From NCBI GenBank assembly GCA_900553675.1, contig USEH01000041.1, forward strand, positions 1 to 13,590: DNA of 13,590 bases, in the 5' to 3' direction. Below the pieces are notes generated by a model. It was not told the origin of the DNA. It made no database searches and worked only from the letters and a program-made list of their open reading frames with translations. Source of the stretch: an uncultured Ruminococcus sp. Its GTDB lineage: Bacteria; Bacillota; Clostridia; Oscillospirales; Ruminococcaceae. Positions 12,849 through 13,590 of this stretch are shown here, piece after piece (positions within the stretch are counted from its first letter, which is position 1; every line of letters begins with the position of its first letter). The translations under genes and the position numbers were made by a program.

Positions 12849-12964
12849 TTATTTAACCTCCTTAAAGAATTATGTTTGCGTTTTTTGGCAGACGGCGTTT
12901 TTAACCGCGTCCGCCCCAAGCGTGTCGGATAAGTAAGCTTACCACAACCCGCCTTTACACGCAC
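12849..12964 (-). promoter_or_regulatory. Leader (5' UTR) of the hyd operon with stem-loop potential
   Basis: About 116 bases separate the expected transcription start from the hydC ATG, which is long for this compact region. On the transcript, GCGTGT near the 5' end can pair with ACACGC about 30 bases later, around a GTAAGCTTAC palindrome (12933-12942). A second 8-bp stem pairs GGCGGACG with CGTCTGCC (12908-12915 with 12887-12894, one G-U pair). A poly-A stretch follows before the ribosome site. I do not recognise a known riboswitch. No clear U-tract terminator is present. Confidence 0.45.
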
Positions 12965-12970
12965 ATCAAG

Positions 12971-12999
12971 ATTATAACATATTTTTATCTCAATATCAA
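12971..12999 (-). promoter_or_regulatory. Promoter of the hyd operon
   Basis: On the - strand, TTGATA (12994-12999) and TATAAT (12971-12976) are spaced by 17 bp, with TG one base before the -10. This is near-consensus for the housekeeping sigma-A factor, so regulation would have to come from repression, an upstream site or the leader rather than from an alternative sigma factor. Start of transcription is expected near 12964. Confidence 0.85.
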
Positions 13000-13011
13000 T
13001 AGCGTTTAAGC

Positions 13012-13050
13012 CAAAATCGCACTAAAAAAATGGTCAAAATCGCACCAAAA
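13012..13050. repeat. Two 16-bp direct repeats upstream of the hyd promoter
   Basis: CAAAATCGCACTAAAA (13012-13027) and CAAAATCGCACCAAAA (13035-13050) differ at one base and start 23 bp apart. Seen from the hyd operon they lie about 13 and 36 bp upstream of the -35 element, a usual place for activator sites. They also lie upstream of the nth promoter. The repeated unit is not a palindrome and does not match the Rex, Fur or CcpA consensus patterns I know. Confidence 0.7.
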
Positions 13051-13115
13051 TGGGTTAATACTGTCTTTGACTGGATATATTATCCCGGAAAAAACAGGGG
13101 TTCCGAAAGAATATG

Positions 13116-13144
13116 TTGAAAAATCGCGAAGATTATGTTAAAAT
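13116..13144 (+). promoter_or_regulatory. Promoter of nth
   Basis: TTGAAA (13116-13121) and TAAAAT (13139-13144) are separated by 17 bp, with a TG one base before the -10. A start near 13151 gives a leader of about 27 bases to the ATG at 13178. It is divergent from the hyd promoter, and the two -35 elements are about 116 bp apart. Confidence 0.75.
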
Positions 13145-13177
13145 CAAATCAACATTATTATAAAGGATGGTAGCAGC

Positions 13178-13590
13178 ATGGAAAAGAGCATAAAGGAGTT
13201 AAAGCAAAGGGCGGTTGAAATCGTCGACGCCCTCGAAAAAGTATACCCCGAGGCGCAATGCTCGCTTGTTTACATAAAGCCCTACGAGCTTTTGATAGCC
13301 ACTCGTCTTTCGGCGCAGTGCACCGACGCGCGCGTGAACATCGTCACAAAGGATTTATTTGCAAAGTATCCCACCCTCGAATCCTTTGCCGCAGCTGACG
13401 TTAAGGACGTTGAGGAGATAGTCCGCCCCTGCGGGCTTTTCAGAACCAAGGCAAAAAGCATTGTCGAGCTTGCAAACGTGCTTGTAAACCAGTACGGCGG
13501 AGAGCTTCCCGACACCTTAGAGGAGCTTATAAAGCTGCCAGGCATAGGCAGAAAGACAGCCAATCTTATAATGGGAGATGTTTACCACAA
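13178..13590 (+). CDS. nth: Endonuclease III (partial, runs off the window)
   Basis: The first 137 codons of a base-excision repair DNA glycosylase/AP lyase that removes oxidised pyrimidines from DNA. YELLIATRLSAQCTD (36-50) matches the conserved N-terminal region of Nth, and the helix-hairpin-helix LPGIGRKTAN (120-129) contains the catalytic Lys (K126, equal to K120 of E. coli Nth). The catalytic Asp, which lies 18 residues further on in E. coli, and the C-terminal [4Fe-4S] Cys set are beyond the window edge. The ATG at 13178 follows AAAGGATGG with a rather long spacer. It is transcribed divergently from the hyd operon and has no obvious functional tie to it, although its Fe-S cofactor makes shared redox control conceivable. 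Confidence 0.93.
   Translation, partial: MEKSIKELKQRAVEIVDALEKVYPEAQCSLVYIKPYELLIATRLSAQCTDARVNIVTKDLFAKYPTLESFAAADVKDVEEIVRPCGLFRTKAKSIVELANVLVNQYGGELPDTLEELIKLPGIGRKTANLIMGDVYH

Noticed and set aside
12849..12964. T-box or known riboswitch in the hyd leader
   Set aside because: No T-box sequence, no recognisable aptamer core and no terminator with a U-tract.
13012..13050. Possible start of a CRISPR array
   Set aside because: Only two short copies with a 7-base gap and no further units or cas genes. They fit a regulatory site better.
13067..13072. TTGACT as a -35 for nth
   Set aside because: No acceptable -10 lies 16-18 bp downstream. TTGAAA/TAAAAT at 13116-13144 is a better fit.

Overview
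The window looks like part of the chromosome of an anaerobic, fermentative Firmicute of class Clostridia, probably from the Ruminococcaceae/Oscillospiraceae side. The reasons are strong AGGAGG-type ribosome sites, mid-range GC, a clostridial-type multisubunit [FeFe]-hydrogenase locus, a single-protein bacterial acyl-ACP thioesterase and a Gram-positive-style lipoprotein. This placement is inference, because there is no rRNA or other marker gene here.

Left part, + strand (1-3865): a small polytopic membrane protein of unknown function, an acyl-ACP thioesterase, and a secreted lipoprotein glycosidase of family GH97 with a C-terminal carbohydrate-binding-type domain. A 19-bp perfect hairpin flanked by A and T runs closes this block. 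Next come two small genes on the - strand: a previously uncalled 39-residue single-pass membrane peptide with its own extended -10 promoter, and a 62-residue ribbon-helix-helix (Arc/CopG-like) protein.

Main part, - strand (12848 down to 4449): one long co-directional operon. In transcription order it encodes HydC (NuoE-like), a DRTGG-domain protein, an RsbW-like HATPase, an iron-sulfur protein with a non-canonical H-cluster domain (sensory, HydS-like), a second DRTGG protein, a PHP-type phosphoesterase, a second stand-alone HATPase, a thioredoxin-fold [2Fe-2S] protein, HydB (NuoF-like) and HydA (catalytic [FeFe]-hydrogenase). HydA, HydB and HydC together make the NADH/ferredoxin-coupled (electron-bifurcating type) hydrogenase. 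The six genes between hydC and the thioredoxin-fold gene form a compact, mostly overlapping block that looks like a hydrogen- or redox-sensing signalling module, placed inside the operon of the enzyme it may control. Hairpins sit in the only two sizeable gaps within the operon, on either side of the thioredoxin-fold gene, where signalling genes give way to structural genes.

Right edge: a strong promoter for the hyd operon, two 16-bp direct repeats upstream of it with a 23-bp period, and a divergent promoter driving nth (endonuclease III), which runs off the window. The most interesting content is the embedded sensory module, followed by the repeats upstream of its promoter and the overlooked small membrane peptide.
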